A DNA stretch of 64,000 nucleotides from assembly GCF_002090155.1 (NCBI RefSeq), contig NZ_BBRM01000004.1:1-64000 (forward strand), given 5' to 3'. Of the stretch, positions 27,101 through 34,428 are shown one piece after another. A program made the translations under genes and the position numbers. The stretch's first letter is position 1. Each line of letters starts with the position of its first letter. This stretch comes from Demequina sp. NBRC 110056 (GTDB lineage Bacteria > Actinomycetota > Actinomycetes > Actinomycetales > Demequinaceae). The notes below the pieces were generated by a model. It was not told where the DNA came from. It did no database searches and was given only the letters and a program-made list of their open reading frames with translations.

Positions 27101-27150
27101 TCGCGCTGATCGAGGACGGCGTGGCTCGAGCGGCACGACTCGCCTCGTGA
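24118..27150 (+). CDS. FHA-domain FtsK/SpoIIIE ATPase, EccC-like
   Basis: 1010 residues. Order: N-terminal beta domain (1-75); FHA phosphothreonine-binding domain (about 78-160; VTVGRDPGCDLTIDD, VHALV, DAGSTNGV); two transmembrane helices (about 193-235); an FtsK/SpoIIIE motor with Walker A GTTGAGKS (411-418), a DFKGG segment, Walker B DE at 521-522 and LATQRP; then a second P-loop domain whose Walker A reads GTSRSGRT (738-745), with Arg744 in place of Lys. The plan recalls EccC motors of type VII secretion and FHA-FtsK proteins of Micrococcales, but no EccB, EccD, EccE, WXG100 or mycosin gene is near. It may move DNA or protein under phospho-control. It stands alone in its transcription unit. 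Confidence 0.85.
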   Translation: MRITLPDGADVDVRPGAPASALLSLAGAAELWCGTRRLDADHPAGTPPLVHGARLTDGPRRAPCASPAPGVPVLRVAEGPDAGASVAIAPEGVTVGRDPGCDLTIDDPAVSAVHALVTGGARPRVRDAGSTNGVGRSLGRGRAWPRRGRRVREGERFTVGRSVLVVERPLPAGTNRSADARAEQAPPSRRAGVAWGSVVAGATAGITLAALTGRWYLAAVGLAAPATMAVVSRWRSRDPVEAQAWEPPRGAIAIIGDDRWARGYVRAVAIARGRAPAGDRWSEPWMRWLAPARDDEPLVHVEPGASPPSWCRTHVEVGPRGRVEAGVGGTDLPPLALSESTADALARAAAALASPPVLPDDVRWADLQPAHHRSRSRAGRPRSLVVTLGAGEDGPVRLDLDRYGPHLLVAGTTGAGKSIALELIVAALAYAHPPKDLAVAIADFKGGAGLRSCLALPHLCGFLTDLDGALAPRVVDAIAAELTERKRLLANRGLASFEAWEAAESSGTDSGPPPRLLVVIDEYQEVVSAHPRFVPDLARLAAQGRALGLHLVLATQRPAGAVTPEVRANVSSTIALRVSSALESRDLVGTARAAEIPASLPGRAILARGADLLEVQVATPFAAPSPPVRRIRGQAGGRRLGTHVAPRSEEHGASHAALAGDGDRDTKPLPTLAGAAAERWRTAAHAAPLWLPPLPQRWRASAGSRGEDMAVALADLPRERRQVHVTWDPGAGHVLVAGTSRSGRTGLLRALARQAVGAGLTPVALPADSREAARTLHLGAGRADVLLLVDDAEAALSRLSAADDGAAADALLSRLALRLPTAIACGLHAPSRLAQGAAVTAVLPGADAHAASAWGVPRERALTHPGPGRAWVRCSSVPDGWAEAQLAWEAAADGAVLVRPLTDPPAGAWACAGDDAAAIPAPTGAITVVGPPGQARDLVVASLPGAGTTCVDAPHAVPPGTRRVVVMEPSTRTVRALAPRGWQGVVDPAPRPGRVALIEDGVARAARLAS
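24645..24663 (+). repeat. 19-mer repeat GAGCGCCGATGCGCGCGCC, copy 2 of 3
   Basis: Exact copy inside the FHA-FtsK gene, just before its membrane helices, read there as SADARA with the less-used Asp codon GAT. Confidence 0.75.
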
Positions 27151-27164
27151 CGAGGCCCCTGGCT

Positions 27165-27194
27165 GGTGCGGTGCGGCCCGGTGCGGTGCGGCTC
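27165..27194. repeat. Two tandem 15-bp repeats
   Basis: GGTGCGGTGCGGCCC followed by GGTGCGGTGCGGCTC, directly before the 18-bp array in the convergent gap. Confidence 0.65.
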
Positions 27195-27263
27195 AGCGTT
27201 GGTCGTCGGCTCGGCGTTGGCTGTCGGCTCGGCGCTGGTCGTCAGCCCGGCGCTGGCAGTCGG
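27192..27263. repeat. Four tandem 18-bp repeats (minisatellite)
   Basis: Units CTCAGCGTTGGTCGTCGG, CTCGGCGTTGGCTGTCGG, CTCGGCGCTGGTCGTCAG and CCCGGCGCTGGCAGTCGG lie between the convergent FHA-FtsK and small membrane-protein genes. The array is non-coding in both genes. Confidence 0.8.
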
Positions 27264-27272
27264 CCGCGCGCG

Positions 27273-27701
27273 TCAGGCGGCGTCGCGGGGGTCGGACGCC
27301 GGCCCTGGCTCGGCGTCGGTCCCGGCGACGCGCGCGGTGTCGCTCGCGTCGCGCAGCACCGCGGCCGCGGCGGCGAGGCCGACGGCGATGACCGCCGCCC
27401 CGGCGGCGGGCGACCACTGCACGAGCAGCGCTCCGGCCGCAGTCTGGAGCAGCTGCCAGGTGATGACCAGCCCGCGCGGCCAGCGCGCGCCTCGCCACAG
27501 CGCCTGCGCCGCGAAGACCAGGGCTACCCCCGGAAGCAGCGCGAGCAGCGCGATGGCGACCGCCGCATCGGCGGGAGCCTCGCCCGTGGCCGCACGTACC
27601 ACGTAGATGCCCGCCACAGTGACCAACGCCGCGGCCTCGAGCATCACCAGGATGGCCGCGACTCGCCGCAACACGGGGGGCCGCTCGGACGTTGATGTCA
27701 T
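27273..27701 (-). CDS. Small four-helix membrane protein, function unknown
   Basis: 142 residues with four hydrophobic segments (VAAILVMLEAAALVTVAGIYVV, AAVAIALLALLPGVALVFAAQALW, GLVITWQLLQTAAGALLV, AAVIAVGLAAAAAVL) and a Pro/Asp-rich tail. I do not recognise a characterised family; similar small proteins sit next to whiB1 in related actinobacteria. The ATG is chosen because TACCGT lies 8 nt upstream, the leaderless pattern; a TTG three codons earlier is less likely. It is divergent from whiB1, and the CRP-like site lies between them. Confidence 0.65.
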   Translation of the reverse strand: MTSTSERPPVLRRVAAILVMLEAAALVTVAGIYVVRAATGEAPADAAVAIALLALLPGVALVFAAQALWRGARWPRGLVITWQLLQTAAGALLVQWSPAAGAAVIAVGLAAAAAVLRDASDTARVAGTDAEPGPASDPRDAA

Positions 27702-27709
27702 AGGCGACA

Positions 27710-27715
27710 ACGGTA
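27710..27715 (-). promoter_or_regulatory. Leaderless -10 element of the small membrane protein
   Basis: TACCGT with an 8-nt spacer before ATG. Confidence 0.45.
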
Positions 27716-27727
27716 GCCGCTGAACTT

Positions 27728-27743
27728 TGTGAGCGATCGCACA
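27728..27743 (+). promoter_or_regulatory. CRP/FNR-family binding site upstream of whiB1
   Basis: TGTGAGCGATCGCACA, close to the CRP consensus TGTGA-N6-TCACA, with a symmetrical GCGATCGC centre. In M. tuberculosis whiB1 is a direct CRP (Rv3676) target. The site lies about 130 bp before the ATG and 27 bp from the divergent gene's start, so it could serve both. Confidence 0.7.
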
Positions 27744-27868
27744 GCGTCAGACCCTTGTCATCTGTTCGTAACAATGAGAAAGTTGAAGCAGTGAGTACCG
27801 CGATGGCAGCGGCATGATCCCCCACCACACCTCGGGGCTTTGCCGCGCCTCCAGACCCAGGAGGAACC

Positions 27869-28123
27869 ATGGATTGGCGTAACCGCGCAGCATGCCTTGA
27901 AGTTGACGACCCGGAGCTGTTCTTCCCCGTCGGCAACACCGGCCCCGCGCTTGTTCAGATCGAGAAGGCCAAGGCCGTGTGCAACACGTGCGAGGTCCGC
28001 GACACCTGCCTGCAGTGGGCGATGGAGCACAACCAGGACTCCGGCGTGTGGGGTGGCCTGTCCGAGGACGAGCGCCGTTCCCTCAAGCGCCGCGCCGCCC
28101 GCGCGCGCCGCGCAGCGAAGTAG
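27869..28123 (+). CDS. whiB1: WhiB-family iron-sulfur regulator, WhiB1 type
   Basis: 84 residues, the compact WhiB1 form. Iron-sulfur ligands Cys9, Cys38, Cys41 and Cys47 (CNTCEVRDTC), then GVWGG and a basic SLKRRAARARRAAK DNA-binding tail. WhiB1 is an essential, nitric-oxide-sensing [4Fe-4S] partner of the primary sigma factor in mycobacteria. The convergent downstream gene is pdtaS, as in Rv3219-Rv3220c. CAGGAGGAACC gives a strong ribosome binding site, and the roughly 100-nt leader after the CRP site suggests regulated transcription. GTAACAAT near 27768-27775 is a possible -10. Confidence 0.95.
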   Translation: MDWRNRAACLEVDDPELFFPVGNTGPALVQIEKAKAVCNTCEVRDTCLQWAMEHNQDSGVWGGLSEDERRSLKRRAARARRAAK

Positions 28124-28132
28124 CGCGTCCGA

Positions 28133-28157
28133 GCCCGGCAGCGACACCGCGCCGGGC
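28133..28157. terminator. Hairpin after whiB1
   Basis: GCCCGGC-N11-GCCGGGC, 7-bp stem just after the whiB1 stop. There is no T-run, as is usual in high-GC terminators. Confidence 0.45.
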
Positions 28158-28160
28158 ACC

Positions 28161-28196
28161 CGACGGGCGCTGACCGTCTGTCGTCAGCGCTCGTCG
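28161..28196. terminator. Bidirectional hairpin between whiB1 and pdtaS
   Basis: CGACGGGCGCTGAC-N8-GTCAGCGCTCGTCG: 14-bp stem with one mismatch. It overlaps the last codons and stop of pdtaS and can serve both convergent genes. Confidence 0.6.
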
Positions 28197-29632
28197 TCGA
28201 CTCGTGCCTCGAGCCGGACGCTCGAGCCCACGTCGGTGCGCTGCCACGAGATCGAGCCAGAGAGCTCGTTCTCGACGAGGGTGCGCACGATCTGGGACCC
28301 GAGCCCCGAGGGCTCCCCTGCGAGGCCCACGCCGTCGTCCGCGATCTCCGCGTGAAGGAGCTCTCCCTCACGCGTCGACGTGACCGTGATGGTGCCGGAC
28401 TCCCGTCCCTCGAAGCCGTGCTCGACCGCGTTGGTCACGAGCTCCGTGACGACGAGCGCGAGCGAGGACGCGTACTGCGCGGGGATCAGCCCGAAGTCGC
28501 CTTCGCGGACGATCTTGACCTGCACGCCCGGCGACGCGACATCCGCCGCCATCCTCATGGAGCGCTGCGCGAGGTCGTCGAAGTTCACCAGCTCGTCGAG
28601 CGTTCCCGACAGCGTCTCGTGCACGAGCGCGATCGTGGACACGCGGCGCATCGCCTCGGCGAGCGCCTCCTTCGCCTCGGGCGCCTGCACACGCCGTGAC
28701 TGCAGGCGCAGCAGCGCGGCGACCGTCTGCAGGTTGTTCTTGACGCGGTGGTGGATCTCTCGGATCGTCGCGTCCTTCGTGATGAGCTCGCGCTCGCGGC
28801 GGCGCAGCTCGCTCACATCGCGGCACAGCAGCACGGCACCGGTGCGCTCGCCGTGCTCCGTCACGGGGATCGCGCGCAGCGACAGGCACGCGCTGTTGGC
28901 CTCGAGGTCCGTGCGCCACGCCGCTCGCCCCATGACCACCATCGCGAGCGTCTCGTCGATGTGCACCTTGTCGAGGACGATCTCGCTGGTGACGCGCGGA
29001 AGCGAGCGGTTCATCAGCGAGCCCGTCACGCCCAGGCGGTGGAAGCACGACAGCGCGTTGGGGCTCGCGTAGGTGACATGGCCTGCGGCGTCGAGCCGCA
29101 GCACGCCGTCTCCCACGCGCGGGGCTCCGCGGCGCGGACCGGTCACTGACGTCTGCACGGGGAACTCGCCGCGGGTGATCATCCGCAGCAGGTCGTCGGC
29201 CGCGCCCTTGTAGTTGAGCTCGAGCCGGCTCGAGGAGCGCGAGACCGCCTGCGACACCTCGCGGGTGAGGACCGCGATGACCTTGCCGTCCATGACGACC
29301 GGCAGGGCGTCCTCCCGCACGGCGTAGGTCTCGTCCCAGCGGGGCTCACGCGACGCGACGAGCTCGCGGTCGTCGACCGCCCGCTGCAGGTGGGCGATGC
29401 GTCCCGCGGCCGCCATCGTGCCCACGACGTCCTCCTGGTGCACCGTGGGTCCCGTGGACGGACGGCACTGGGCGATCGCGACGAACCCGCCGTCGACCTG
29501 CCTCCACATCACCAGATCAGCGAAGGACAGGTCCGCGATGATCTGCCAGTCGGCGGTGAGCAGCGCGAGCCAGTCGGCCTCGGCGTCGGTCACGGGGCCG
29601 TACTTCTCGGCCGTCTCTCTCAGGGTTGCCAC
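28184..29632 (-). CDS. pdtaS: PdtaS-type sensor histidine kinase
   Basis: 482 residues, soluble (no membrane helix). The N-terminal GAF-like domain starts VATLRETAEKYG and contains DWQIIADLSFADLVMW and AQCRPSTGPT, as in mycobacterial PdtaS. A PAS domain follows (about 195-300), then HisKA_2 with the phospho-acceptor in IREIHHRVKNNLQTVAALLRLQSR and a HATPase (VVTELVTNAVEHGF, EIADDGVGLAGE, GLGSQIVRTLVENEL). PdtaS phosphorylates PdtaR, an RNA-binding antiterminator whose gene is not in the window. The GTG start aligns with the family N-terminus and has TAGTCT 7 nt upstream, so it is probably leaderless. Confidence 0.92.
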   Translation of the reverse strand: MATLRETAEKYGPVTDAEADWLALLTADWQIIADLSFADLVMWRQVDGGFVAIAQCRPSTGPTVHQEDVVGTMAAAGRIAHLQRAVDDRELVASREPRWDETYAVREDALPVVMDGKVIAVLTREVSQAVSRSSSRLELNYKGAADDLLRMITRGEFPVQTSVTGPRRGAPRVGDGVLRLDAAGHVTYASPNALSCFHRLGVTGSLMNRSLPRVTSEIVLDKVHIDETLAMVVMGRAAWRTDLEANSACLSLRAIPVTEHGERTGAVLLCRDVSELRRRERELITKDATIREIHHRVKNNLQTVAALLRLQSRRVQAPEAKEALAEAMRRVSTIALVHETLSGTLDELVNFDDLAQRSMRMAADVASPGVQVKIVREGDFGLIPAQYASSLALVVTELVTNAVEHGFEGRESGTITVTSTREGELLHAEIADDGVGLAGEPSGLGSQIVRTLVENELSGSISWQRTDVGSSVRLEARVDDER

Positions 29633-29639
29633 GGCTCCA

Positions 29640-29645
29640 AGACTA
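29640..29645 (-). promoter_or_regulatory. Leaderless -10 element of pdtaS
   Basis: TAGTCT, 7-nt spacer, GTG. A plus-strand TACCCT at 29662-29667 is the matching divergent -10 for the DUF2505 gene. Confidence 0.5.
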
Positions 29646-29689
29646 GGCAATCCGGGCGCGATACCCTAAGGCAGGCCACGAGGAGCTCC

Positions 29690-30187
29690 ATGAACATCAG
29701 CCATTCCCACGTCTTCGCCGCGACCACGGACGAGGTCTCGACGATGCTTGCCGACCGCACCTTCGCGGAGCGGCGCGGGGCCGCGTCGGGCTCCGGAAGC
29801 CCCGACGTCCAGGTCGAAGGCACCGTGGCGGAAGGCTTCTCGGTGACGATCCGCCAGCAGGTCCCATCGTCCTCCATCCCCGCGGAGTTCCGCTCCTTCG
29901 TCGGCTCGAGCCTCGCGGTGCGCTACACGGAGGTCTGGGAGCCCGCGGTCGGGCCCGACCGCACCGGCACGTTCGCGGTCGAGATCGTCGGCGCCCCCGG
30001 TCACGCGGCAGGATCGCTCGCCCTCGTTCCCGACGGCGACGGCACGAGGTTCGTGGCCGCAGGAGCCATCTCCGTGCGCGTCCCGCTCGTCGGAGCCATG
30101 ATCGAGTCCGCCGTGGGTGACGCCGTCGTCAAGGGGCTCGAGGCGGAGCTCGCCGTCGCGGACGCGTGGCTCGCCGGCGATCGATGA
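29690..30187 (+). CDS. DUF2505 domain protein (START-like fold)
   Basis: 165 residues, soluble. Sequence pattern of DUF2505: HSHVFAATTDEVSTMLADRTFAE at the start, VTIRQQVPSSSIPAEFRSFVG, YTEVWEPAV, GTFAVEIVGAPGHAAGSLAL and a C-terminal amphipathic helix MIESAVGDAVVKGLEAELAVADAWL. The family is related to START/polyketide-cyclase lipid-binding folds, but no ligand is known. AGGAG lies 5 nt before the ATG. Its stop overlaps the first crcB start (ATGA), placing it in the fluoride-channel operon; a functional link is not established. Confidence 0.82.
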   Translation: MNISHSHVFAATTDEVSTMLADRTFAERRGAASGSGSPDVQVEGTVAEGFSVTIRQQVPSSSIPAEFRSFVGSSLAVRYTEVWEPAVGPDRTGTFAVEIVGAPGHAAGSLALVPDGDGTRFVAAGAISVRVPLVGAMIESAVGDAVVKGLEAELAVADAWLAGDR

Positions 30188-30576
30188 CCCCTCCTCCCCC
30201 GCTCGCCGTCCTGATCGGCGGATGTCTGGGCGGGGCCGCTCGGATGGCGATCGACGCCACCTGGGAGGGCGCCTCGTTGCCGTGGGAGATCCTCGCGGTC
30301 AACGTTCTCGGGTCGCTCATCCTGGGCTTCGTGGCCGCTCACGCAGCGGTGCGCGGCGTCCGCTGGTGGACCCCGATGGTCACCACGGGCGCGATGGGCG
30401 GCTTCACCACGTTCTCGGCGGTCGCGGCGCTGCCGTGGACGGCCGATGCGCCGGCCTGGGTCTCGCTCGCGGCTCTCGTCGGGACGACGGTCGCGGCCGT
30501 CGCGGCGGCCGGGATCGGCTGGCGCCTCGGGCACGGCTACGCCACGGCGCCTGAGCTGCCGGAGACCGACCTGTGA
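30184..30576 (+). CDS. crcB: CrcB/Fluc fluoride channel subunit, first of pair
   Basis: 130 residues, four transmembrane helices. Motifs: GGCLGGAARMAID (helix 1; the usual GAxxRY is altered), EILAVNVLGSLILGFVAAH (the pore Asn in NVLGS) and TTGAMGGFTTFSAV (the Phe-box turn). Fluc channels export fluoride as dual-topology dimers, and in actinobacteria two adjacent diverged genes usually form a heterodimer, as here. It overlaps both its upstream and downstream neighbours by 4 bp. No fluoride riboswitch is seen before the operon. Confidence 0.9.
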   Translation: MTPPPPLAVLIGGCLGGAARMAIDATWEGASLPWEILAVNVLGSLILGFVAAHAAVRGVRWWTPMVTTGAMGGFTTFSAVAALPWTADAPAWVSLAALVGTTVAAVAAAGIGWRLGHGYATAPELPETDL

Positions 30577-30944
30577 GCGCGCTCGCATGGGCCGCGGCGA
30601 TCCTCGCGTGCGGCCTGGGGGCGATGACCAGGTACCTCATCGCACGCCTCGACCCGGAGGCCGCGTTCCCGTGGCCCACGATCGCCGCGAACGCCGTGGG
30701 CAGCGCGGTGCTGGGTGCGGCAGCGGCCGCTGTCGAGCACGGCGCCACCCCCACGCTCCTGTTCGTCGTCGGCTCCGGGTTCGCAGGCGGCCTCACGACC
30801 TTCTCGACCCTCGCGGTCGATGCCGTGACGCTGCTGCGCGAGAGGCGCTGGACCGCGTCGGTCGGGTACCTCGCGACGACCCTCGTCGTGGGCCTCGCGT
30901 GCGTCGCGATCGGGTGGTCCGTCGTGTCAGCAGCCGCCTCCTGA
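30573..30944 (+). CDS. crcB: CrcB/Fluc fluoride channel subunit, second of pair
   Basis: 123 residues, four helices. GLGAMTRYLIARL (complete GAxxRY), TIAANAVGSAVLGAA (pore Asn) and GSGFAGGLTTFSTLAVDAV are all present. It complements its neighbour, which has lost part of the first motif. The start is a GTG that overlaps the previous stop (GTGA). The stop codon is followed at once by a 20-bp perfect palindrome that likely ends the transcript. Confidence 0.92.
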   Translation: MSALAWAAAILACGLGAMTRYLIARLDPEAAFPWPTIAANAVGSAVLGAAAAAVEHGATPTLLFVVGSGFAGGLTTFSTLAVDAVTLLRERRWTASVGYLATTLVVGLACVAIGWSVVSAAAS

Positions 30945-30964
30945 GAGGAGCGGGCCCGCTCCTC
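30945..30964 (+). terminator. 20-bp perfect palindrome after crcB
   Basis: GAGGAGCGGGCCCGCTCCTC begins right after the crcB stop. A second hairpin, GGCGC-N8-GCGCC, follows and runs into TTCTCT (30965-30988), so together they look like an intrinsic terminator. Confidence 0.6.
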
Positions 30965-31116
30965 GGCGCGGCTGCGGGCGCCTTCTCTGAATGCGCCCTG
31001 CGCTCGCGGGTCATAACGATTCGATAACACCGTCTCCCGGGGACGAAGTTGGCCCCCGTGCACCACCAGGATGGGAACCGCGTCACCGCAGACTCGACCC
31101 AAAGGAGTGCGCCCGC

Positions 31117-34100
31117 GTGCGACCGTGGAGAACCCGGCTGGCCCTGCGCCGGTCGCGCGTGCAGTGGGCGCTGCTCGCCGTGGTGCTCTTGGTCGCCACC
31201 CTGGCCGCGACGCTGTTGGCGACGCTCGCGCTGCTCGCCGACGCGACCGAGACCTTCGCGGCGAGGTCCGCTCTCACCGATGCGCCGGTCGAGGACCTGC
31301 GCGTGGTGGTCCGCGTCACCCCGGACGCGCCGTCGGACGAGGTCGCGGCCGCGGTCGACGGGGCCGTCGACGCGTTCTTCGGCGACGTCCCCCACTCGCG
31401 CGCCGAGCACCGCGAGACGGACCTGCTGAGCATTCCCGAGGCCGAGGGCCGACCGCTCGCGTACGTGTCGTCGATGGACGGCGTGGAGGAGATCGTCGCG
31501 ATCGTCGAGGGCGGCATGCCCGAGGACGGTCAGGTCGCCGTCCCGCAGGAGCTGGCGAGCGACCTCGGCGTCCGGGTCGGCGACGAGCTCGCGCTCGCGG
31601 ACGTGTTCGGCGTCGACGACGAGCCCGCGTCGCGCGTGTCCGGCGTGTACTCCGTCCTCGAGCCCGGGACCGACCCGTGGCGGTTGGACCGTTTCCAGGG
31701 CGCCGCCCACAATCCCGCGACGCCGCTGCCGTTCTCGGGAGGGCGCATCCTCCTTGACGGCTACGGCCCCCTCCTGACCACGGCCGCGAGCGTCGAACGG
31801 TACCCGGTGGGCACCGTGAACCTCGAGTACGTTCCCGACTTCTCCGACGTCTCGATCGGGCAGGCGCACGAGCTCATCGAGCGCGCAGTCGAGCTCGAAC
31901 GCGCGACCATCGCCGCGGTGGGCCGCTCTGGAGGCGATGTTCGGGTCACGACCCGCCTCGACGCGACTCTCGGCGGCGTCGTCGGCTCGCTCGCCGTGAC
32001 GCGCTCGAGCGTCCTCGTGACCGGGCTGCTGCTGCTCGTGCTGTCGGTGGCGGCGCTCGCTCAGACGACGAGGCTCATGAGCGAGCGCCGGCACGCCGAG
32101 CAGGCGCTGATGGTCGCCCGCGGCGCCTCGGGGCGCCAGCTGCTCGGGTTGGGACTCATCGAGGCCACGGTGCTCGGGGCGATCGTCGCCGCAGTCTCGC
32201 CCGTGCTGGCCTGGCTCGCGTATGGCGCGTTGTCGTCCCGGGACGCGATGGCTCGTGCCGGCATGGACCAGGACCCCGGCATCCCGGGGATCACCTGGGC
32301 GGTGACCGGGATCGTGGGCGCCATCCTGGTGATCGTCATGGTCGCGCCCCTGCTGCGGCGGTCGGCGAGCTTCATCGAGGCCGAGTCGGCGAGCGCCCGG
32401 CCGCGGCGAGCCGCCGCGTTCCAACGCGGCGGCATCGACCTCGCCCTGCTGGTGCTCGCGGGCCTCGCCTATTGGCAGCTCCGCTCGTACGAGTCCCCGG
32501 TCATCGCGGACGGCGGAGTCGCCCGGCTCGATCCGCTCCTCGCGGCCGGACCTGCGCTGGCCCTGCTCGCAGGCGCGCTCGTCGCGGTGCGCCTGATCCC
32601 CGCAGCCTCGAAGGCGCTCGAAGGCGTCGCATCGCGCGGCCGCCGCGCGGTCATGCCGCTCGCGGCGTGGGAGGTGGGGCGCCGGTCGGCACGCGCGGTC
32701 TCGGCCGTCATGCTGCTGACCCTCGCCGTCTCCATCGGCGCGTTCTCGCTGGCCTACCTCGCGACGTGGCGCCAGTCCCAGCAGGACCAGGCGCAGTATC
32801 TCCACCCCGCCGATGCGGTCGTCACCTCCCTGCCGGGCGGATCGGCCGCGCAGGCAGCTGCGGCCGACCGTCCGGATCTTGGCGCGGCGGCGTCTCCGGT
32901 GCTCGACCGTGACGCGGTCATCTCGACGCAGCTCGAGCAGGGCCCCGGCGACGAGGAGCCGGAGGGACGCGACGTCGCGATCGTCGCCTCGACCGACGCG
33001 GGACTCGCGGTGCTGAGCGAGGGCCGCGCCGGAGCTGAGGGAGCATCCCGGATCCCGCTCGCGCTCGACTGGACACCGCCCGAGCCCGCAGGCATCGAGC
33101 TGCCGCAGGACGCGGACGGCTTCGCGATGACGGTCCGTCCCTCGACGTCGACGACCGTTCTCACCGACATCCTCGTGTCGCTGCGCGCCGTGCTCGTGGA
33201 CGCCGACGGGCGGTCCTCGACCATCGACCTCGGCGCGCTGCCCGTGGATGGCGAGGACCAGGCTCTCGAGGCGACGCTCGCGCCGCTCGACGAGCTCGAC
33301 GACCTCGCGCGCCCGCTCACGATCACCGGCTTCCAGTCGGTCTGGATCTCGACCGCCGGAGACACCGCGGACGCCTCGGCCCTGTCGTCCGAGGGTGCGC
33401 TCACGCTGCGCCTGTCCATCGACGACCTCGCAGCGCTGGAGCTCGTATCGGTGCCGCCGGTCGTCGACGCCCAGCCCGTGCTCGAGGCCACGCCGATCGA
33501 CGTCGACCCCGCCCTGACCTGGTACGCGAGCGAGAACGAGGTGGACGTGCGCTCGCTGCAGGCCGACGGCGACCAGGTCCGCATCGAGATGATCACCAGC
33601 GCGACGGCGCTGCGCTTCCGGCCGGCATCGGCGGTGCAGACTGCCACCCCCGTCGCGAACGACCTGCCGCTCGTGCTCACCTCGTCCCTCGCGCGCCGCC
33701 TCACGGTCGACCCCGGCGACCAGGTGCGCATCGGCGTCGATGGCACGAGCCTGCTCGCGACCGTCGCCGACGTGGTGCCGCTGCTGCCCGGCGACGCACC
33801 GCGCCAGGAGGCCGCCGTGGCCAATCTCGACGCTCTCGAGCTCGCGCTCGTGCAGGCAGGGGCGGCCGCGGCGACGCCCGATGCGTGGTGGGTCGACGTC
33901 GCCGACGACTCGATCCCGGCCTACGAGGCGTCGCTGCCGCCTCAGGCCGAGCTCAGCTCGCGATCCGGGACGGCCATCGCGCTCCAAGAGGACCCGCTGC
34001 GCGTCGCGACGCAGGCCGCGCTGTGGCTGGTGGCCGGCGCGGCCGTGGTCCTCGCCGCCGTGGGCTTCGCCGTGCACACGGTGGTCACGGTGCGCTCGCG

Positions 34101-34428
34101 CCACGTCGAGCTCGCGCAGCTGCGAGCCGTGGGGCTCGGGCGCGGCGAGCTGCTGCGGGTCGTCACCTTGGAGTCCGTGCTGCTCACCGTCCTGGGCGTG
34201 TGCTTCGGGCTCGGGCTCGGCATCGCCCTCGCGTACCTCGTGGGGCCGCTGGTCGCCGTGGGCGCCGACGGGCGTCCCCCGCTGCCCGCAGTCACGGTCG
34301 AGGTTCCCTGGGCCACGGTCGCGCTCCTCGCGGTGGAGGCCGTCGCCGTGGTCGTGGTGGCCGTCCTGCTGGTCGCCGGCATGGTGCGGCGCATCGATCC
34401 CGCGCAGACCCTGCGGACGGGGGACTGA
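31117..34428 (+). CDS. FtsX-like ABC permease, large
   Basis: 1103 residues. An N-terminal transmembrane helix (about residues 14-40) is followed by a large extracytoplasmic domain, then two FtsX/MacB permease blocks: four helices near 290-460 (SVLVTGLLLLVLSVAALAQTTRLMSERRHAEQALMVARGASGRQLL) and a second set after 950 (VVTVRSRHVELAQLRAVGLGRGELLRVVTLESVLL) ending RIDPAQTLRTGD. With the next three genes it forms an ABC exporter of the MacB/LolCDE class that works on extracytoplasmic cargo by mechanotransmission. The GTG start has AAAGGAG 9 nt upstream; longer in-frame sequence lacks signals. Substrate (lipid, peptide, antibiotic) unknown. Confidence 0.85.
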   Translation: MRPWRTRLALRRSRVQWALLAVVLLVATLAATLLATLALLADATETFAARSALTDAPVEDLRVVVRVTPDAPSDEVAAAVDGAVDAFFGDVPHSRAEHRETDLLSIPEAEGRPLAYVSSMDGVEEIVAIVEGGMPEDGQVAVPQELASDLGVRVGDELALADVFGVDDEPASRVSGVYSVLEPGTDPWRLDRFQGAAHNPATPLPFSGGRILLDGYGPLLTTAASVERYPVGTVNLEYVPDFSDVSIGQAHELIERAVELERATIAAVGRSGGDVRVTTRLDATLGGVVGSLAVTRSSVLVTGLLLLVLSVAALAQTTRLMSERRHAEQALMVARGASGRQLLGLGLIEATVLGAIVAAVSPVLAWLAYGALSSRDAMARAGMDQDPGIPGITWAVTGIVGAILVIVMVAPLLRRSASFIEAESASARPRRAAAFQRGGIDLALLVLAGLAYWQLRSYESPVIADGGVARLDPLLAAGPALALLAGALVAVRLIPAASKALEGVASRGRRAVMPLAAWEVGRRSARAVSAVMLLTLAVSIGAFSLAYLATWRQSQQDQAQYLHPADAVVTSLPGGSAAQAAAADRPDLGAAASPVLDRDAVISTQLEQGPGDEEPEGRDVAIVASTDAGLAVLSEGRAGAEGASRIPLALDWTPPEPAGIELPQDADGFAMTVRPSTSTTVLTDILVSLRAVLVDADGRSSTIDLGALPVDGEDQALEATLAPLDELDDLARPLTITGFQSVWISTAGDTADASALSSEGALTLRLSIDDLAALELVSVPPVVDAQPVLEATPIDVDPALTWYASENEVDVRSLQADGDQVRIEMITSATALRFRPASAVQTATPVANDLPLVLTSSLARRLTVDPGDQVRIGVDGTSLLATVADVVPLLPGDAPRQEAAVANLDALELALVQAGAAAATPDAWWVDVADDSIPAYEASLPPQAELSSRSGTAIALQEDPLRVATQAALWLVAGAAVVLAAVGFAVHTVVTVRSRHVELAQLRAVGLGRGELLRVVTLESVLLTVLGVCFGLGLGIALAYLVGPLVAVGADGRPPLPAVTVEVPWATVALLAVEAVAVVVVAVLLVAGMVRRIDPAQTLRTGD

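Noticed and set aside
24118..27150. Complete type VII (ESX) secretion locus
   Set aside because: Only the motor-like protein is present; EccB, EccD, EccE, mycosin and WXG100 genes are absent on both sides.
29646..29689. Fluoride riboswitch before the DUF2505-crcB operon
   Set aside because: The leader is only about 20 nt from the -10 to the ribosome binding site and lacks the conserved pseudoknot elements.
30793..34104. A 1103-codon open frame antisense to the FtsX permease
   Set aside because: Composition is Arg/Gly/Asp-rich without domains, and the opposite strand encodes a clear permease with signals for translation.
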